The notes below the pieces were generated by a model. It had not been told where the DNA came from, ran no database searches, and saw only the letters and a list, made by a program, of their open reading frames with translations. A program made the translations under genes and the position numbers. This document shows positions 1 through 8,082 of a stretch of DNA of 18,763 nt, in pieces. Source of the DNA: a bacterium (lineage in GTDB: Bacteria > Thermosulfidibacterota > Thermosulfidibacteria > Thermosulfidibacterales > Thermosulfidibacteraceae); assembly GCA_027022065.1 (NCBI GenBank), contig JALVZS010000221.1, positions 1 to 18,763 on the forward strand. Direction: 5' to 3'. Within the stretch, counting starts at the first letter, position 1; every line of letters starts with the position of its first letter.

Positions 1-320
1 AGCACCTGCCCCTTCTCCACAATGTCCCCCACCTCCACATAGGGAGGTGCATCAGGAGAAGGCGCCCTGTAGAAAGTGCCAACGATAGGAGAGCGTATAA
101 CCGCATAATTACCAAAATCCTCCTGCTCCTTTGCAGCCGCCTCCTCCTCAACCTGAGTGGTTGGGGAAGAAGGAGCAGGAAGGGTAGAGGGCAATTGCTG
201 AACAGGCTGCTGCCTTTCAAGAACCAGCTTTAGCCCTTCTGTTTCAAGCTCAAAACGGGAGAGGCCAGAGGCAGCCACCCTATCTATGAGGCGGTAAAGC
301 TCATTTATGTCCTTTATCAT
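1..320 (-). CDS. accB: Biotin carboxyl carrier protein of acetyl-CoA carboxylase (partial, C-terminal part outside window)
   Basis: This is the N-terminal ~106 residues of AccB, which carries biotin between the carboxylase and transferase parts of acetyl-CoA carboxylase in the first step of fatty acid synthesis. The start ATG is at 318-320 and shares one base with the efp stop (TAATG). The protein begins [15 protein letters not shown], followed by a Pro/Ala/Gln/Glu-rich linker, then the start of the biotinyl domain with the family block [21 protein letters not shown]. The MKM motif carrying the biotinylated Lys lies beyond the left edge, so it is not seen. efp followed by accB (and usually accC) is a common bacterial order, so accC is expected next, outside the window. 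Confidence 0.93.
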   Translation of the reverse strand, partial: MIKDINELYRLIDRVAASGLSRFELETEGLKLVLERQQPVQQLPSTLPAPSSPTTQVEEEAAAKEQEDFGNYAVIRSPIVGTFYRAPSPDAPPYVEVGDIVEKGQV

Positions 321-889
321 TACCGGTTGACCCTCTCCACATACTCTCCCGTTCTTGTGTCAATCCTCACGATGTCTCCTTCAGAGATAAAAAGAGGAAC
401 CTGCACCACATAGCCCGTCTCAAGCTTTGCAGGTTTTGTGCCACCTGCCGCAGTATCTCCTTTAACGCCAGGCTCCGTTTCCACCACCTCCAGCTCCACC
501 GCCTTTGGAAGCTCTATACCTATAGGCGTTCCCTTGTAGAGGAGCACCTTTACCTCAAGGCCCTCCTTCAAGAAGTAGCGGTCTCTGTCAAGGGTTTCTG
601 CCTTTATCATGTACTGCTCGTAGTTCTCAATATCCATAAAGTAGTACTCATCGCCCTGGGCGTAGAGGAACTGGGACTTTCTGGAGGAAAAGTCAGCTAT
701 CTTGAGGGTGTCGTTGGCCTTGTATGTCTTTTCAATAACGGCGCCCGTTTGCAGATTTTTAAGCTTTATTCTTGAGAAAGCCTGCCCCTTACCCGGTTTT
801 ATGTGCTCGGCACCTACAACAAGGTAGGGCTCTCCGTCTATCTCCAGCTTCATGTTGGTCTTCACATGGGCAGCGTCAATAACGCTCAT
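320..889 (-). CDS. efp: Translation elongation factor P
   Basis: EF-P binds between the P and E sites of the ribosome and relieves stalling at polyproline stretches. Its 189 residues match the usual 185-190. The N-terminal KOW-like domain has the loop [13 protein letters not shown], with Lys34 at the tip, the position that is beta-lysylated in E. coli (EpmA/EpmB). It is not the Arg of the rhamnosylated EarP class. The C-terminal OB domains carry the family signature ([18 protein letters not shown] then [13 protein letters not shown]-like end). No modification enzyme is in the window. A strong SD (AAGGAGG) overlaps the stop codon of rpsR just upstream, and the stop overlaps the accB start, so efp is translationally coupled on both sides. 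Confidence 0.97.
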   Translation of the reverse strand: MSVIDAAHVKTNMKLEIDGEPYLVVGAEHIKPGKGQAFSRIKLKNLQTGAVIEKTYKANDTLKIADFSSRKSQFLYAQGDEYYFMDIENYEQYMIKAETLDRDRYFLKEGLEVKVLLYKGTPIGIELPKAVELEVVETEPGVKGDTAAGGTKPAKLETGYVVQVPLFISEGDIVRIDTRTGEYVERVNR

Positions 890-900
890 GCCCCACCTCC

Positions 901-1137
901 TTACCTAACAACAAAGGGCAGAAGCGCAAGGATCCTAGCCCTCTTTATAGCCCTGGCAAGCTGCCTCTGATGCTTGGCACATACCCCCGTCATTCTCCTC
1001 GGAAGTATCTTTCCCCTCTCACTTAGATAGTTCTTGAGCCTTTCAACATCCTTGTAATCAATCTTCTCTATCCCCTCGGCGCAGAATTTACATACCTTCT
1101 TTCTAACAAACCTTCTCTTTACATCAGCAGTTGCCAT
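901..1137 (-). CDS. rpsR: 30S ribosomal protein S18 (zinc-type)
   Basis: S18 forms a heterodimer with S6 on the platform of the 30S subunit. The 78 residues include the family core [32 protein letters not shown]. Four potential metal ligands are present: Cys16 and Cys19 (VCKFC) and Cys53 and His56 (CAKH). This is the C+ form; the Thermus protein has lost these residues. It lies 20 nt after ssb, with an SD (GGAGGTAGG) in the gap, and 11 nt before efp, within the conserved rpsF-ssb-rpsR cluster. Confidence 0.97.
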   Translation of the reverse strand: MATADVKRRFVRKKVCKFCAEGIEKIDYKDVERLKNYLSERGKILPRRMTGVCAKHQRQLARAIKRARILALLPFVVR

Positions 1138-1157
1138 CTTCCTACCTCCTCAATATT

Positions 1158-1562
1158 TTAAAAGGGAAACTCATCATCCTCTTCCAAATCAATATCTGAT
1201 ATATCCGGTTTAACGATCTCCTCCTTCTCCTCCCTACCACCAAGGAACTTCACAGAGTCTGCCACAACCACATGCCTACTTCTCCTCCCGGCGTCTGTCT
1301 CCCAGGTCTCAAAGCGGAGCCTTCCCTCCACAAGCACATTTCTTCCTTTACTGAGGTATTCGTTGCAAACCTCCGCAGTTTTTCCATAAACCACAACATC
1401 AATGAAGCAGGTCTCATCAACCTCTTCTCCGTTTTTGTTGCGGAACCTTCTGTTTACAGCAAGCCTAAAGGTGGTCACAGGTGTTCCAGAGGGCATGTAA
1501 CGCATCTCAGGGTCTTTAGTAAGGTTGCCCGCTAGAAACACCTTGTTGATGTAAACGGGCAT
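1158..1562 (-). CDS. ssb: Single-stranded DNA-binding protein
   Basis: SSB coats single-stranded DNA in replication and repair and recruits partner enzymes through its C-terminal tip. The OB fold spans about residues 1-105 (MPVYINKVFLAGNLTKDPEMRY, FRLAVNRRFRNKNGEEVDE, RNVLVEGRLRFETWE). A short acidic linker follows, ending in the interaction tip DDEFPF, a close variant of the classical DDDIPF. At 134 residues it is somewhat shorter than E. coli SSB because the linker is short. It sits between rpsF and rpsR, as in most bacteria. The ATG is 3 nt after the rpsF stop, with an SD (AAGGAGGAG) inside the end of rpsF. Confidence 0.97.
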   Translation of the reverse strand: MPVYINKVFLAGNLTKDPEMRYMPSGTPVTTFRLAVNRRFRNKNGEEVDETCFIDVVVYGKTAEVCNEYLSKGRNVLVEGRLRFETWETDAGRRSRHVVVADSVKFLGGREEKEEIVKPDISDIDLEEDDEFPF

Positions 1563-1565
1563 AAA

Positions 1566-1889
1566 CTACTCCTCCTTAGTCTCCCTTCCGCACTCCTCCT
1601 CGTCCCTCTTAACCGTAAGATAGCGGATAATATTGTGGTTTATCCTGTAGGCCCTTTCAATACCCTCAACAGTGTGCGGTAGTCCCCAGAAGAGGAAGAG
1701 CACATAATAACCCTCTTTCCTCTTCTCAATCTCGTAGGCGAGCTTCCTTTTGCCCCAGTTGTCAACCTTTAAAACTTCCCCATCGTTCTTGGCTATAAGC
1801 TCCTTAACCCAGTTGATCTGCTCCTCAAGCTCCTGCTCCGTAAGCTCTGGAACGAAAACCACCACACTTTCATAGCAACGCCTTTCCAC
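1566..1889 (-). CDS. rpsF: 30S ribosomal protein S6
   Basis: S6 pairs with S18 on the 30S platform. Its 107 residues cover the ferredoxin-like fold (YESVVVFVPELTEQELEEQ, GKRKLAYEIEKRKEGYYVLFLF, then RINHNIIRYLTVK) and end in a short acidic/lysine tail typical of the family. The start is GTG at 1887-1889, supported by a GGAGG SD seven bases upstream. It opens the rpsF-ssb-rpsR-efp-accB string. It is preceded by a 60-nt gap with a strong hairpin (separate entry) that could act as a leader, since S6:S18 complexes are known to bind their own mRNA leader in many bacteria. Confidence 0.96.
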   Translation of the reverse strand: MERRCYESVVVFVPELTEQELEEQINWVKELIAKNDGEVLKVDNWGKRKLAYEIEKRKEGYYVLFLFWGLPHTVEGIERAYRINHNIIRYLTVKRDEEECGRETKEE

Positions 1890-1916
1890 CTAACCACCTC
1901 CCCACGGTTTTTTGTA

Positions 1917-1940
1917 TCCCCGAAGCAAAAGCCTCGGAGA
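1917..1940 (-). promoter_or_regulatory. Stable hairpin in the rpsF leader / intergenic region
   Basis: On the minus-strand transcript the arms TCTCCGAGGC and GCTTCGGGGA pair over 10 bp (two G-U pairs) around a TTTT loop, about 28 nt before the rpsF start. No U-run follows on the minus strand (the next bases are TACAAAAAACCG), so it does not look like an intrinsic terminator. Read-through, RNA processing or S6:S18 autoregulation are the candidate roles. An ACCG lies between the hairpin and the SD. S6:S18 leaders are recognised through a CCG-containing element, but I cannot show that this structure matches that consensus. Confidence 0.4.
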
Positions 1941-1949
1941 GAGGAGTTT

Positions 1950-3746
1950 TTACCTAGGTCCTCTGTAAATAATTAATCTGCTGTAAAACTTCAACCCTTC
2001 CCTTCTGGTTTTCACACCTCTACTTGTAAGAAGTAGCACCTCAGGCCTGCCATCACCGTTTACATCGTATAGCGCCACATCTCTTACGCCTTCTGGAAGC
2101 ATCCTGTTCCATCCCACATCCTCAAAGTAGCCCTTTCGCCACCTGTATATCTTCACCTCAGAGGACCTAAAAGGATCAAAGTAGGCCCCCCACACAAAGG
2201 GCTTGTTTCTGAAAACCGCAACAAGAGGGTATTTGCCCTTATCATAAACGGCAATCCTACCAGGAACAGTAAGGGTAAGCTCCTTGAACCTGGCATAATC
2301 CTCCTTGCTCATCTCAAGGAAGCCCTCACTCTCGTAGAACACCTTGGTCATAGGCTCTTTATAGAAGAATGCCACTCCCGTGTTACCGTAGGATCTAGGA
2401 AGATCGGTTATAATATCACCATCAAAGCTTTTCACCACAACCCTTCCATCCTCGTTAACGATAAAGTCAGGCTTCCTGTCTCCATCCGCATCAAAGGAAG
2501 CCATACCCAGAACAATATCTCCCTTTAGTCCCTTCAGCGGACCAATTTTCTTCAACTTGCCGTCTTCAAATACCTCATAGTTTGGAGGAAGGGAGAGGGG
2601 ATCCTGCTTAAAGAGATACTGGGAAACGGCAAATGGTCTTCCCTTAAACTCAAAAACCCTAACAAAGTTCTCCTCTATTCTGTCCAGCCGCTTAAAATCC
2701 TTTCCCTTCATCTTAAATTCAAAGGTGCTTATGGAGAAGTCCTTGAAATCGCTACCTGAAACGAATATCTCGTCCCTACCATCCCCATCCACATCCGCCA
2801 GATCTATGTTGAAGACGTGAAACGTTATGGGCACCTTAAAAGATCCAAGGGGGACCATTTTGTTCTTTTGCTTGCTATAGGTAAGGGCATACACCACGTT
2901 GTCCACAGCATAGAGCACATCAGCAACCCCATCCCCGTTCACATCCCCAACGCCAAGGGAAGCCCCTTTCCCCTCCACAGGGGAAGAGGCAAAAAAGACA
3001 TCCTGCTCAAATGAAGGTCCCCACCTAGTTGTGCCAAGGTATACAGAGAGATACTTAACCCTCTTTGCTATATTGAGGCACACTATATCGCCACGAAAGT
3101 AAAAGCCATCGGGTTCCTTGAATATCCCACCCTCTATGGCGAAGAAGGGCTCAAGCTTGTTTCTATACAGCTCGTTGAATACAGCAAGCAGTCCCCTTTC
3201 CTGGAAGTTGCCCTTGTAGGCAGAAACCTCTTGAATAACCCTGTCCTCGGGAAACACCTCAAACCTGCCCGTTTGCTCCAGATACCTCCTCAAGCTGTCC
3301 GAGAAAGCCATGATATTAAAGCCCTCCCCCGTGTTATCAACAAGGGGGAAAATGAACATATTTACATGCCCTCTGGTTATACGAACGATGTCCCCCGGCT
3401 TCACAGGAGAAGTAGTGTATAACCTCACAAGAGAAGCCTCTGGATAAACCTTGAGAACCTGAGCAAGCCCCAACACCCTCTCGGTGTAGCCGATAAGCTC
3501 ACCCGTAATGGGATTCCTAAAGGGGAAGCCCTTTCTGGACACGCTAAGCACCATGCCCTTATAAACAAAGTTCTTGTATCCTAGATCTATAATAGCAAAA
3601 TCCCCCCTAACCCCCTCCACAAACCCCTCAACGGGAGGAAATGCATCGGCTATAGCCTCTGCTAGATCCTTGAGTTTTTCAGGGGAAACCGCAAAACATG
3701 ATAAGGAGAATAAAAGGGCAAAGAGGGCTAAAAAGGCCTTCCTCAT
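1950..3746 (-). CDS. Secreted FG-GAP/VCBS-repeat protein with FlgT-C-like N-terminal domain
   Basis: No specific function is recognised. The 598 residues begin with a Sec signal peptide ([19 protein letters not shown], probable SPase I cleavage near residue 19; the Cys is not in a good lipobox). Residues ~40-125 (GFVEGVRGDFAIIDLGYKNF, then NPITGELIGYTE and VKPGDIV) resemble the C-terminal domain of FlgT-like envelope proteins. Residues ~130-240 are a mixed alpha/beta region resembling TolB-N/CsgG-type domains. Four calcium-binding-like motifs follow at 268-276 (DVNGDGVAD), 318-326 (DVDGDGRDE), 419-427 (DADGDRKPD) and 561-569 (DVNGDGRPE). These are typical of FG-GAP/VCBS beta-propeller blades. 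The ATG overlaps the fabZ stop (ATGA) with a GGAGAG SD, so it is co-translated with lipid A and BAM genes. A periplasmic or outer-membrane-associated role is inferred. Confidence 0.85.
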   Translation of the reverse strand: MRKAFLALFALLFSLSCFAVSPEKLKDLAEAIADAFPPVEGFVEGVRGDFAIIDLGYKNFVYKGMVLSVSRKGFPFRNPITGELIGYTERVLGLAQVLKVYPEASLVRLYTTSPVKPGDIVRITRGHVNMFIFPLVDNTGEGFNIMAFSDSLRRYLEQTGRFEVFPEDRVIQEVSAYKGNFQERGLLAVFNELYRNKLEPFFAIEGGIFKEPDGFYFRGDIVCLNIAKRVKYLSVYLGTTRWGPSFEQDVFFASSPVEGKGASLGVGDVNGDGVADVLYAVDNVVYALTYSKQKNKMVPLGSFKVPITFHVFNIDLADVDGDGRDEIFVSGSDFKDFSISTFEFKMKGKDFKRLDRIEENFVRVFEFKGRPFAVSQYLFKQDPLSLPPNYEVFEDGKLKKIGPLKGLKGDIVLGMASFDADGDRKPDFIVNEDGRVVVKSFDGDIITDLPRSYGNTGVAFFYKEPMTKVFYESEGFLEMSKEDYARFKELTLTVPGRIAVYDKGKYPLVAVFRNKPFVWGAYFDPFRSSEVKIYRWRKGYFEDVGWNRMLPEGVRDVALYDVNGDGRPEVLLLTSRGVKTRREGLKFYSRLIIYRGPR

Positions 3747-4183
3747 TTTCTCTCCACTATGTAGGCCTGTAAAATAGCCTCAGCCGCTATCTCTCCATCA
3801 ACGGTGGCTCTTCCCTCCATCTTCCAGAAGGCACTCCTTCTCTTAATCGTCCTTCCCTCAAGTATAAGCTGATCCCCCGGACGCACAGGCCTTTTAAACC
3901 GGGCCTTCTCTATACCTCCAAAAAAGGCAAGCCTGTTTCTACGCTCCTCCTCGCTCATGCCACAGAGGGCTATTATAGCACCTGCTTGGGCAAGGGCCTC
4001 TATGATGAGAACCCCTGGCATCACAGGCTCACCGGGAAAGTGGCCCACAAAATAAGGCTCGTTAAAGGTAACATTTTTAAGGGCCTTTACATACTCCCCC
4101 TCCTTCAGCTCCAGGATTCTATCCACAAGCAAAAATGGGTATCTGTGAGGCAGAAACTCTAGCACCTTTTTTATGTCAAGCAT
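3743..4183 (-). CDS. fabZ: 3-hydroxyacyl-[acyl-carrier-protein] dehydratase FabZ
   Basis: FabZ dehydrates beta-hydroxyacyl-ACP in the fatty acid elongation cycle and competes with lipid A synthesis for hydroxymyristoyl-ACP. The 146 residues show the hot-dog fold hallmarks: [11 protein letters not shown] near the N terminus, the [13 protein letters not shown] block with catalytic His48, and catalytic Glu62 in [11 protein letters not shown]. Length is normal for FabZ and lacks the extension of FabA. It overlaps the lpxD end by 8 nt and the downstream gene by 4 nt, as expected for the classical bamA-skp-lpxD-fabZ operon. The usual next genes lpxA and lpxB are not here. Confidence 0.97.
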   Translation of the reverse strand: MLDIKKVLEFLPHRYPFLLVDRILELKEGEYVKALKNVTFNEPYFVGHFPGEPVMPGVLIIEALAQAGAIIALCGMSEEERRNRLAFFGGIEKARFKRPVRPGDQLILEGRTIKRRSAFWKMEGRATVDGEIAAEAILQAYIVERK

Positions 4184-5177
4184 CCCTTTCCCCCTTCGTA
4201 AGCTTTCTGAAGAGGGAGTATATCTCCGGAAGTTTCAGCATGGCTCCGTATATCCTCTTCCACCTGGAAGCAGGAATAGCAGGGAATCCCCCTATAACAA
4301 CCTCTCCATCCCTTATGTTGCCAGGGACGCCCGCCTTTGCCGCTATCTTCACATCCGAGCCTATCCGCACATGATCCGCTATTCCCACCTGACCTCCCAT
4401 AAGCACCCTATCTCCTATCTCAACACTGCCAGATATGCCCACCTGAGCGGCAAAGGCACAGTCCTTCCCTACCTTGACGTTGTGCCCAATCTGTATGAGG
4501 TTATCCAGTTTTGTGCCTGCTCCTATCTCGGTCTTGCCAAAAGTAGCTCTATCTATGCAGGTATTTGCCCCTATCTCCACATCGTCCCCTATCACAACCC
4601 TTCCTATCTGCGGAATTTTGACCCTCTTTCCATCCCTTTCAATATATCCAAAACCATCAGCACCCAAAACCGTTCCTGCGTGAATCCTGCACCTTTTGCC
4701 TATCATCGTGCCTGGATATACCACCACATGGGGAAAAAGCACCGTTTTTTCACCTACACGGCTGCCTTTGCCTATATAGACGAAAGGCATAACAACAACC
4801 CCATCTTCCAACACCACATCGTCTTCAACAACTGCAAACTCTCTAATCACCACATCCTTACCAATATGGGCTTTAGGGGAAACCACGGCCATACCAGATA
4901 TACCCGTTCCGTAATCCTCTTTCCAAAACATGTAGGCAAGCCTTATAACCGCTTCCAGAGGATCCTTGACGAATATGCAGGACTTACCCTCAACAGGCGG
5001 CATTCCCTCTTTAAGGATAATCACAGAGGCCCCTGTAGAATGCCTTAGCCAGGAAGAATTGGCCACAAAGGTTATCTCTCCTTCCTGAGCATCCCTATAA
5101 GAGGAAAGGCCCCTCACCTCAATATCGGGGCCCTCAAGCCTTCCTCCAACAAAAGACGCAATCTCAGAGGCCTTCAT
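4176..5177 (-). CDS. lpxD: UDP-3-O-(3-hydroxyacyl)glucosamine N-acyltransferase LpxD
   Basis: LpxD transfers the N-linked hydroxyacyl chain from ACP to UDP-3-O-acylglucosamine, the third step of lipid A synthesis. Residues 1-~95 form the uridine-binding domain. Residues ~98-290 are left-handed beta-helix hexapeptide repeats (for example [17 protein letters not shown] and [13 protein letters not shown]). The catalytic His is His232 in [12 protein letters not shown], equivalent to E. coli His239. A C-terminal helix ([20 protein letters not shown]) follows, as in trimeric LpxD. The 333 residues are within the usual range (~335-345). The gene starts one base after the skp stop and has only a weak SD, suggesting coupling to skp. 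Confidence 0.97.
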   Translation of the reverse strand: MKASEIASFVGGRLEGPDIEVRGLSSYRDAQEGEITFVANSSWLRHSTGASVIILKEGMPPVEGKSCIFVKDPLEAVIRLAYMFWKEDYGTGISGMAVVSPKAHIGKDVVIREFAVVEDDVVLEDGVVVMPFVYIGKGSRVGEKTVLFPHVVVYPGTMIGKRCRIHAGTVLGADGFGYIERDGKRVKIPQIGRVVIGDDVEIGANTCIDRATFGKTEIGAGTKLDNLIQIGHNVKVGKDCAFAAQVGISGSVEIGDRVLMGGQVGIADHVRIGSDVKIAAKAGVPGNIRDGEVVIGGFPAIPASRWKRIYGAMLKLPEIYSLFRKLTKGERDA

Positions 5178-5178
5178 C

Positions 5179-5703
5179 TCACTTCTTTTTGCTGGTGGAT
5201 GCGCCTTTATCCATGATCTGGATTATCTTCTTGGTAAGATCCACTGAGGGATCCGAGTAAACCACCTTCCCCGTCCGATCTATAATAAGTGTATAGCCGT
5301 TTCTCTTACCGTAATCCTGCACAATCTTTATAGCCTTTTTAAGAATGGCATCTACAAGCTCTGCATTCCTCTTCTGCAGATACTGCATGGCCTCCTGCTT
5401 AAGAAACTGTAGCTCCATAGCTTTTTTCCTCAGCTCCTCCTGCTTCTGCTTCTTCGCCTTTTCAGAAAGGACAGCAGCGTTCTTCTTGAGCTCCTCCTGA
5501 AGCTTCTGCAGCTCCTTGGTCTTTTTATCTATCTCCTGCTTTTTCTCGTTATACTCCTTCTCCCACTCAGCCTTGGCCTTCTTACCCTCCTTGGACTCAA
5601 ATACTATCTTCTGCATGTCAATCACCCCTATCTTAACCGTTCCCGCATACGCAGCAACAGTCAGCAGGGAAAAAGCAGCCGCAAAGATCAAAAGCTTTCT
5701 CAT
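5179..5703 (-). CDS. skp: Periplasmic chaperone Skp/OmpH family
   Basis: Skp trimers hold unfolded outer-membrane proteins on their way to the BAM complex. A longer TTG start exists at 5709, but its spacing to the GGAGG SD would be too short. The ATG at 5703 has that SD seven bases upstream and gives a clean signal peptide ([20 protein letters not shown]) in a 174-residue precursor. The mature protein opens with [14 protein letters not shown], the standard OmpH beginning. A long Lys/Glu coiled coil covers about residues 38-120, then a C-terminal strand segment ([22 protein letters not shown]) returns to the trimer body. It lies 21 nt after bamA and 1 nt before lpxD. Confidence 0.95.
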   Translation of the reverse strand: MRKLLIFAAAFSLLTVAAYAGTVKIGVIDMQKIVFESKEGKKAKAEWEKEYNEKKQEIDKKTKELQKLQEELKKNAAVLSEKAKKQKQEELRKKAMELQFLKQEAMQYLQKRNAELVDAILKKAIKIVQDYGKRNGYTLIIDRTGKVVYSDPSVDLTKKIIQIMDKGASTSKKK

Positions 5704-5724
5704 ACCCAAACCTCCAAAAGATTT

Positions 5725-8082
5725 TTAAAAGAGAGAACCAACAGAGAAGTATGTCTTAAAGGCGCTCTCATCTTTCCTCTTATCAAGTTTATACGCAAGA
5801 TCAACCTTCAAAGGACCAAAAGGAGTAACGAACCTCAAGCCTAAACCAACGCTCTGCCTCATGGGGCCAAGGCTGATCATCTGCCCATTGTCAAAGGCAG
5901 CACCTGTATCAAAGAACACCAATCCCTTCAAGGAGCCCACCAACGGAAACATGTACTCCAGGTTTAATATAACCTCCTTAGTTCCACCAATGGCATCCCC
6001 GTCCTCTTCTGGACCTGCCTCATCCTCCTCAAATCCCCTTACCGTATTTTGACCACCCACATAGAAGCGCTCAAAGACCGGCCTGCCTTCTCCCCAAGGC
6101 AGAGGGTTGACAAAACCAAACCTGAATCTTGCATGAAACACAGAATCCCTAAGGAGCATCTTGGCAGGCCAGAAGTTCTCCCAGTTGAGATACACCTTGT
6201 AGTAGGCGTAATCCCCTCCTAAACCCGAAAGCTTAAAGGAGAGGCTTCTGTAAAATCCCTCGGTGGGCATAACAGAGCTGTTCCTGGTATCCTGCGTTAT
6301 GGTAAAGGTCACAGCAGATGAAAGTGCACCTCCCTCCTCATCCTTTATAAACTCAGGGGCATCGCTGTCCACATCCTCCAGTGAAACATACCTCAGCTCA
6401 TACCCCACAAAGGCCTTAGTGTACCAGTTCCAGATGTTCTTACCAAAACTAACGCTAAAGCCGTAGGTGTACTCATCGTAAAGGTCATACTCGTAGCGCT
6501 CATGGTAGGAGTTAAGGGAAAAGGCGATGTTTTTGTCCATAAAATACGGATCAAAGAAGGACAGCTCATAGTCTATCCTCTTTGTGCTGAACTCACCGTT
6601 GAGAGAAATAGAACGCCCTGTTCCAAAAAGGTTCTTTTCAGAAAGATTAACCATTACTCCAAAGGCTTCTGCCGAAGAATACCCACCACCCATCATAAGG
6701 GATCCTGTGGGCTGCTCCTCCACGTGGACAAACACATTCATGTAGTTGTCTCCAAGATCCTCAGCAGGCTTGGTCTCTATATTTACCGTAGAGAAGAATC
6801 CCGTTCTTTCCAAACGTTTCTTTGCAAGCTTAAGATACATGGTGTTCATGAGATCCCCCTCTGCCAAAGGGATCTCCCTCCTTATCACCTTATCCCTTGT
6901 CTTCACATTACCCGTAATCTCTATACGACCCACATAGTACTTCTTCCCCTTCTCTATTCTGTAGACCAGAGAAACGGTGTGGTTATCGTCATCAATGTCT
7001 ATAAGCGGCCTTACATCCGCATTTACATACCCTTTGGCACCGTAGAGATCGGTAAGGGTCATCACGTCCTTCCTCATCCTCTTGGCACTGTAGTACATGC
7101 CGGGCTTCAATCTCAGCACCTTCAGGAGCTCTTCCCTGGTGTAGGGATCCCCTTTTCCCGTTTTCACATCCACAGACTTAACCTTGTACCTTGCCCCCTC
7201 CTCAATGGGTATCCTTATGTAAATCCTGCCTTTTTTCTTGTCCACCTTTATCTCAGGGTCTCCTATAACCACCCTGAGAAATCCATGATCCTTGTAGAAC
7301 TGTCTGAGCTTCATAAGATCCACATCAAGGAGGTCCTTTATGTAGTAATATGTGGCAGGCTTGCCCATAAGGGACTTAACAAGGACGGCTATGGTGTTAA
7401 AAAGTGTTTTTTCCTTGGTAATCATCTGCTCCTTTAATTTCCTGTCGGAGAAGTGCTTGTTTCCCACAAACTCTATCTTGGCAACAACCGCCTTTTTCCC
7501 CTCCTTTATCTTGTAGGTGAGCTCAACCCTATCTCCCATTCTCTTAACAACGGGGGTTATTTTAACACTGTAATACCCCTTGGACTGGTATAGTTGTCTG
7601 ATCTTCTGGATGTTTTCGTGAAGGATCTTCTCGTTAAAGATGTTGAAGGGGAACTGCTTTAGCTCCTTTCTTATATCTTTGGTCTTTATGTGTTTGTTGC
7701 CCTCTATCCTTATACGGGTTACAACAGGCCTTTCCTTAACTATGTAGGTTACCTTAACCCCGCCCTCAAAGGGCTCCACATCCACCTTCACATCGTCAAA
7801 GAATCCTGTCTCATAAAGGGTCTTTACATCGCGGCGGATCTTATAAATAGAAAAAGGTTCTCCCTCCCTTGTTTCCAGCTTGAAGAGGATTGTGTTTTTA
7901 TCTACACGCTTGTTGCCTTTTACCTCTATCACTTTAACAGGAACTGCAACCTCTCCCTGAGGAGAGGCAGAAAAGCACACGAAGGGCACGAGAAGAATCA
8001 GCAGAAAGCTATACAGTAACCTTATCGCCCCTCTGAGCCGATTTCTTTCTGAACACAAGCTGCTTTCTGCTAACGTCCACAA
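5725..8082 (-). CDS. bamA: Outer membrane protein assembly factor BamA
   Basis: BamA is the outer-membrane insertase of the BAM complex. Five POTRA domains are visible at about residues 48-117, 118-195, 198-295, 297-377 and 380-456, each with a V-x-G-N/K-type start, followed by a 16-strand barrel (460-785). The barrel has the conserved loop-6 motif VRGF (681-684) and a C-terminal Phe. The hydrophobic signal core is at ~22-38 ([18 protein letters not shown]). No ATG precedes it: the only start with a plausible SD (GGGAG, 9-nt spacing) is TTG at 8080-8082. That implies a 74-nt overlap with clpC and a 20-residue n-region. A nearer non-ATG start (ATA or CTG by the signal core) is possible, so the 5' end is uncertain. 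Confidence 0.93.
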   Translation of the reverse strand: MWTLAESSLCSERNRLRGAIRLLYSFLLILLVPFVCFSASPQGEVAVPVKVIEVKGNKRVDKNTILFKLETREGEPFSIYKIRRDVKTLYETGFFDDVKVDVEPFEGGVKVTYIVKERPVVTRIRIEGNKHIKTKDIRKELKQFPFNIFNEKILHENIQKIRQLYQSKGYYSVKITPVVKRMGDRVELTYKIKEGKKAVVAKIEFVGNKHFSDRKLKEQMITKEKTLFNTIAVLVKSLMGKPATYYYIKDLLDVDLMKLRQFYKDHGFLRVVIGDPEIKVDKKKGRIYIRIPIEEGARYKVKSVDVKTGKGDPYTREELLKVLRLKPGMYYSAKRMRKDVMTLTDLYGAKGYVNADVRPLIDIDDDNHTVSLVYRIEKGKKYYVGRIEITGNVKTRDKVIRREIPLAEGDLMNTMYLKLAKKRLERTGFFSTVNIETKPAEDLGDNYMNVFVHVEEQPTGSLMMGGGYSSAEAFGVMVNLSEKNLFGTGRSISLNGEFSTKRIDYELSFFDPYFMDKNIAFSLNSYHERYEYDLYDEYTYGFSVSFGKNIWNWYTKAFVGYELRYVSLEDVDSDAPEFIKDEEGGALSSAVTFTITQDTRNSSVMPTEGFYRSLSFKLSGLGGDYAYYKVYLNWENFWPAKMLLRDSVFHARFRFGFVNPLPWGEGRPVFERFYVGGQNTVRGFEEDEAGPEEDGDAIGGTKEVILNLEYMFPLVGSLKGLVFFDTGAAFDNGQMISLGPMRQSVGLGLRFVTPFGPLKVDLAYKLDKRKDESAFKTYFSVGSLF

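Noticed and set aside
1917-1940. Hairpin before rpsF as an intrinsic terminator of the FG-GAP gene
   Set aside because: No U-run follows on the transcribed strand. The plus strand has TTTTT only after nine further bases, with no plus-strand gene to terminate.
4173-5048. 291-codon open frame on the plus strand opposite lpxD
   Set aside because: Its periodic Pro/Tyr/His pattern mirrors the hexapeptide repeats of LpxD read antisense; no family resemblance.
6502-7437. 311-codon open frame on the plus strand opposite bamA
   Set aside because: Its composition (His, Tyr, Ile, Leu, Pro rich) is what the antisense of Lys/Glu/Val-rich BamA gives; no motif and no clear SD. It is a shadow of the codon bias.
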